Origin: Welwitschia mirabilis
Taxonomy: Eukaryota; Gnetophyta; Gnetopsida; Welwitschiales
Assembly (NCBI GenBank): GCA_051453625.1
Contig: JBOZIK010000001.1
Span: 239,969,225-240,033,224 of the forward strand
Length of the DNA: 64,000 bases
Direction: 5' to 3'
Numbering within the stretch: the stretch's first letter is position 1; every line of letters begins with the position of its first letter. Under the pieces are notes generated by a model. That model worked only from the letters and a program-made list of their open reading frames with translations. It had not been told where the DNA came from and did no database searches. Below, in pieces: positions 59,193-64,000 of this stretch. A program made the position numbers and the translations under genes.

Positions 59193-62100
59193 ATAATGAT
59201 AAAGAACCTAGATAATCTGTATAGGAGATATTTGATGATCGAGCTAGTAAGATATGATCTAATAGAAATAATTCATTTTTAATGATGGTTGTATAAATTA
59301 GTTTCAAATTTTTATTTGTAACATTTTTGTTATTTTCAAGATCTATAATAAGTTTTCATTTGAAATTGCTAAATCCTAATTAATTTTAATGAAGGTTGTA
59401 TCATTTAGATTTGAGAATGTGTTATCATTATGACAATCTTCTCTTATTACTTTATTAAGTTGTCCTTTGAGATTCTTTGGTTTTTTACTCAAGTCTTTTT
59501 GTCTTAATAATGCTATTTGGCCTTGTAAGCTTTTGAATGAGCCTTTTTCATGTTCTTGTGCAAAATATAGAATATCATATACATCTTTAGTAATCATCAT
59601 GTCTATGCAATTATTATCAATTATTATACCTTTTTTTCTTTATTTTCTTTTTAAATATGAGTTATATTTCATGTTTAAAATCTATATGTATGGATTTAAT
59701 GCATTAAATTTTTATGCCTCCACCTTTGTAGCTTGAGAATAAAATTGTGCAATAAAAGAATTTGCAATCCTTTGATGATTTCATTATCATATATTGTTAG
59801 CTATCTATTTATGAGCATTAGTTTATTTCTTTTAAGGTTTAATTCTTTATGAATCTATTAGCTAAATTTGATATGCTTTATTATTCTCTTGTGTTATGTT
59901 AGTTATAATGATTAACATGTATACTATTTCAAATTAATAAGGAGAGTGGATGATTAGGAGCTATATTCATAAACATTTAATACCTTCTTATTATGTTGAA
60001 GCATGTTCACTTAAAAAATGAATCTAGCCATGTATGTGGATGATCATGTTTTTTTTTTATGTGAATGATGGACCACAATAGAAACCACCTATTGATCTAT
60101 GTTTTGATTTTAAAAAAAATGTATTAAGATTTTTAAAATATTCAAGAGAAAATAAGTATCTAAAACTTAATAATCTATTCCATTCCAATGATAAGTAAAT
60201 TTTATTTAACATTCATACTAATTTTTAATTATTAGAATTAAAGAATTTCTTAGTATTTAGTTTCATTGAAGAGAATCTAAGTACTTTTTGGCTACTCTAT
60301 TTAAGCTTCTTAAGTTGATTTTTCCTTTTTCTTTAAGGATTGAAGGTTTTGAAATGCAATTTTTTTTAATTTAACATTAAGATTTTATTAATAGCATCTA
60401 TTATTTTCTTGTGAAGAATTTCTTAAGGGCAAGATTTCTTAGATTAGTATCAATTAGTAATGGCTTCATCGTTTTTTAGTTTTAATCCATAAATTCTTCT
60501 CTTTACACTATGATTTTAGAAATAAAGTTTGTAATTATTTGAACATAAATACAACTATAAATATATCTTCCAATTCATGATTTTCACCAAGATACTTTTG
60601 ATTTGCTTTTCAAGTCATCACAAGTCATGATACAAACTAAGCTAATCATATTTCCTATAGAGCATAGTGGATTATTTCGATCTTCAACCATGTTGCACTA
60701 ATGGTCTTTGATCTTATAATGATGTATCTATTAATGGATTTAAATAGGTATCTAGAACAAGATTTTGTGTTATTTCCTCAAATGACATTATTGAAGAGGT
60801 ATGAGTACCATTTTGGTTTCGAAAGAACTCAACAACATGTATCAATTTTGTATTTTTTAATAAAATGATATTCTTAAAAGACATAAGTACCATTTAGTTT
60901 TACAAGTAATTCAACAAATATGTAATTCAAATAACTTCTATTTTATGATTGACTCTTAACTTTAGTAGGTTTTAGTATTTTAGTTCTTGTGAAATAATTA
61001 ACAAAATGTTAAGAATTAGTTTGATATGAACTAGAAACTTTGAATATTTTCCATCAATAGTAACCACAATCCTTTCATTCTAAGATAAAGAAAAAACAAA
61101 ATTAAGTTCATGAATGAATTTGAAGTGGAAATAGTTACATGTTTAAACAAATAATACTACATATCCATAAATGATTCATGTGTTACTTACAATATTGAGG
61201 TGGAAACTATAGTAAAAAGTGAAAATGGAATTTTCTAGGTTTTGCATTTATTGCAAAGATTCTTAAACCTTGTGAATTAAATGATAGCTTCACTTGACGA
61301 CACTAGTGGTTCTACAATTAGGTTCCTTATAACAAAGTCACATAATATGTGTTAGACCTTCTTCATCCTATTATAAACTTTAATAATAATCAATAAGATC
61401 TCTAAGAGAACGTGAACAAGAGAATTATAATTGAGCACTAAGATGAAAATCAAGAGTACAAATACACAGAAAATCAATTTTCTTGTAAAAAACATTTATA
61501 ATCTTTCAAATAATAAAATTAGTACTTTAAACTTTGAACATGAAAATCCTATCTTGTTATCTTATACAAATAAATATAAAAACCCTACCCTTCCATGTTC
61601 ATGCATGCAAACAATTTGCATGCATAAAGCATAATAATGTTATAAGTCATGGCTAATGAAAAATTTATATAGTTTCAAAAAGATAAGATAATGACATATT
61701 ATTAGTATATTTACCATGTTTAACTTGGTAAGCTTTCTATTAAAGTTAAGAATATCATAAAACATTTAAGAGATACACTTTAGAAAGATTATGAGATGTG
61801 GAGCCCTTTTCAAATTGTAAGAGAATTAAGATGTCTAGTGTAAAGGACTACAAGAGACAATATTGAGTACAAGTCAAGATTACATAAGTGAACACAATCT
61901 TTAATGGGTTTAAAAACAAATTTATCATTTTAAACATCAATTTTTAATTTTCTTGATTAAATGGTATTATATATTTTGACTGGGAGGCCATCACAGCCAC
62001 TGATTGTCCGGTATAGCATTACTCATTTTTTTTAATTTTTTAAATTTAAAATAATATAGTTTTTTACTATATTAAGTATGATTAATACAAGAACTAATTT

Positions 62101-62569
62101 TCGAAATGGTAAACCTAATTTAATGGGGTCATTTCGATTATATAAAATAATGCCATATAATCAAAACACAATTGAAATGCCTAAATAATTGCAAATTGCT
62201 TTGAAGAATTGCAAATCGCTCTGACGAACATTGCTAAAATTGATGGTGAATGAAGCTTCTGCAATCTTTTAGGTGATTGCAATACACAAGTATGAAATTT
62301 TTCTTCGTTTATCATTTTTCTTTTTTTTTTAGAATTTTAGTCATGGTGTTTTTTATAAAACGCTTTCATTTTTTAGAGTTTTTCTCTGTTTATCATTCTT
62401 CCATTATAGTTGTTGTAACTGCTTCAAAATCGTCCTCTTTCATTTTCCTTTTTATATAAAAATTAATTTTTTATTCCAAGATAATGCTTTATAAACATGT
62501 AAGCATAGAAAATAGAATGAAAAGCATAGGCAAAAGAATACATTCCTTTCTAATTAAAAAAATAATCAA
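59193..62569. other. unassigned AT-rich DNA
   Basis: No transposon domain, LTR end or RNA gene recognised. A minus-strand 74-codon frame at 59376-59600 (LQGQIALLRQKDLSKK) overlaps a + strand frame; neither shows a domain. Near 62181-62220 a short tandem pair (AATTGCAAATTGCTTTGA / AATTGCAAATCGCTCTGA) was seen. Confidence 0.5.
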
Positions 62570-63730
62570 GTTATAATTTATTTTTAATTAAGTTTTTCAA
62601 ATTAATATTTTTTTAATTAGCTTTCTTCAAATTATGTTAATCTAAATTAAGTTTTCTTTTATGTCTATTAAGATTTAAAAATTTGTTAGGTATAAATTAA
62701 GTTTTTTAATTTAAGTTTAAATTATTTTTTTAAATTTAATAATTTTAAAAAGAATATTACTTTTACATTAAGTTTTTCTTATAAATTAAGTTTAAATTAA
62801 TTTTTCTTTAAATTAAGTTTATTAGATAGTCACTATAATAAAGGAGTCTATTCTAATAAGATATAAAATTTTATTATGTTTAAATTAAATTTTTTAATTT
62901 AAGTTAAAATTAGGTTTATTTGATTTATTAATTTTAAAAAATTATTATTTTTACATTAGGTTTAATCTATCAAGATTTAAAAATTTATTAAGTTTAAATT
63001 AAGCTTTTTAATTTAAGTTTAAATTATGTTTTTTAAATTTATTATTTTTAAAAAGATTACTATTTTTACATTATTTTTTTTAAAAAATTAGGTTTAAATT
63101 TTCTTTAAATTAAGATTATTATAGAGTCAATGTAATAAAGGAGTTTATTCTAAATTAAGTTTTTTAAATTGATGTTTTTTAATTATCTTCTTTCAAATTA
63201 AGTTTTCTTTCACATCTATTAAGATTTAAAAATTTATTAACAATATATTAATTTTCTTAATTTAAGTTTAAATTAAGTTATTTAAATTTAATAATTTTTA
63301 AAAATATTACTTTTACATTAAGTTTTTTTTAAAAAATAAGTTTAAATTAATTTTTTAAATTAAATTTATTAGAGAGTTGTCATAATAAAGGAGTCTATTA
63401 TAATAAGATTTAAAAATTTATTATGTTTAAATTAATTTTTTAAACTTAAGTTTAAATTAAATTTTTTAAAATTTATAAATTTTAAAAAATTATTATTTTT
63501 ACATTAGGTCTAATATATCTAGATTTAAAAATTTATTAAGTTTAAATTACATTTTTTAAATTTATTATTAAAAAAACCTTACTATGTTTACATTATTTTT
63601 TTTTCAAAATTAGATTTAAATTAAGTTTTTTTAAATTAAGTTTTTTAGAGTGTCCATATAATAAAGGCATTTATTCTAAATTAAGTTTTCTTTTACATCT
63701 ATTAAGATTTAAATACCTTTGAATTAGACT
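62570..63730. repeat. AT-rich tandem array, alternating units
   Basis: Units are marked by AATAAAGGAGTCTATTCTAA-like tags at about 62838, 63135, 63385 and 63661 (spacing about 250-300). Two unit types alternate. One carries TAAGATTTAAAAATTTATTATG and TTACATTAGG after the tag. The other carries AAGTTTTCTTTTACATCTATTAAG (starts near 62650, 63201 and 63684). The dimer period is therefore about half a kilobase. Composition is almost only A and T. Confidence 0.75.
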
Positions 63731-64000
63731 TTTTAAAATTAGGTTTATATTTTAAAAATATATTTTAAAAATTAATTTTTCATTACTTTTTTTATTTTTA
63801 AATAATTCTTTTAAAAATAAGTTCTTCATAAAGTAAGTTCTTTAGAAAATTAAGTTTTTTAACTTAACAATATTTCTTAATAAGTGTTTTTAAATTAGGA
63901 TTTTATAAAAATGAGTTTTTAAAATTGTGTCCTTTCTTCTTGCATATAATTTTTGAGCTTAAGTTTTTAAAAGGTTTTTAAAATTTAGTTCATCCTTACG
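63731..64000. other. AT-rich tail after the array
   Basis: Continues the AAGTTTTTTAAATTAAG wording of the array but without a recognisable tag; the array may run on past the window edge. Confidence 0.5.

Noticed and set aside
59376-59600. Minus-strand 74-codon Lys/Gln-rich frame
   Set aside because: No domain, overlapped by an equally long + strand frame, no promoter or splice context.
1-64000. CRISPR arrays, rRNA or tRNA genes, riboswitches, bacterial operons
   Set aside because: None seen on either strand; tRNA-like matches are retroelement primer sites, and the repeats lack regular spacers.

Overview
The window looks like a gene-poor intergenic stretch of a land-plant nuclear genome. The evidence is the set of transposon families: Ty3/gypsy chromoviruses primed by initiator tRNA-Met, a Ty1/copia element and an L1-type LINE with plant-style ORF1 zinc knuckles. 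Base composition is extremely AT-rich (roughly a quarter G+C by eye). Almost every coding remnant is broken by stops at former Gln, Trp or Arg codons. Such AT-richness is unusual for plants; holoparasites of the Rafflesiaceae (e.g. Sapria) are one group reported to be like this, but nothing in the window proves the species. No rRNA, tRNA, CRISPR, bacterial-type operon or intact host gene was found.

Layout. 1-5386: mostly unassignable AT-rich DNA with a LINE 3' end (961-1288) and an LTR-like promoter piece (about 4690-5260). 5387-18117: a complete but dead Tekay/Del-type chromovirus on the + strand with 3.6-3.7 kb LTRs, PBS, gag, protease, RT, RNase H, integrase, chromodomain and PPT. 18119-27927: a minus-strand element with giant LTRs (5.45 kb and a 4.24 kb truncated partner) around only 118 bp of internal DNA that holds just a PBS and a PPT. 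27928-35213: a copia element that keeps protease and integrase but has no recognisable RT, plus 3 kb of foreign-looking sequence after the PBS. 35461-35760: a solo LTR with a perfect 5-bp target duplication. 35766-42700: decayed sequence with a minus-strand LTR/PBS junction and a 250-bp LTR candidate.

About 42700-48559 is a long LINE: ORF1 knuckles, endonuclease, RT, C-terminal zinc region, 3' UTR and poly(A). Just before its 3' UTR lies a DnaJ-type J-domain with an intact HPD motif, which is the most unexpected item in the window. 49150-59192 is a second chromovirus with 0.4 kb LTRs. Between its PBS and gag it carries about 4 kb of foreign DNA: an antisense, intron-containing gene-like unit (52455 down to 49765) with its own TATA box, and a two-level tandem repeat built on a CACACTT-type core. 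From about 62570 to the right edge runs an AT-rich tandem array with an alternating two-unit organisation.

There is no functional gene cooperation to describe beyond the internal logic of each retroelement. The window is a layered record of insertion, deletion and C-to-T/G-to-A decay. Assembly gaps lie at 19815-19824, 20519-20528, 31362-31461, 32411-32420, 35589-35688, 50857-51371, 56032-56488 and 57289-57298.
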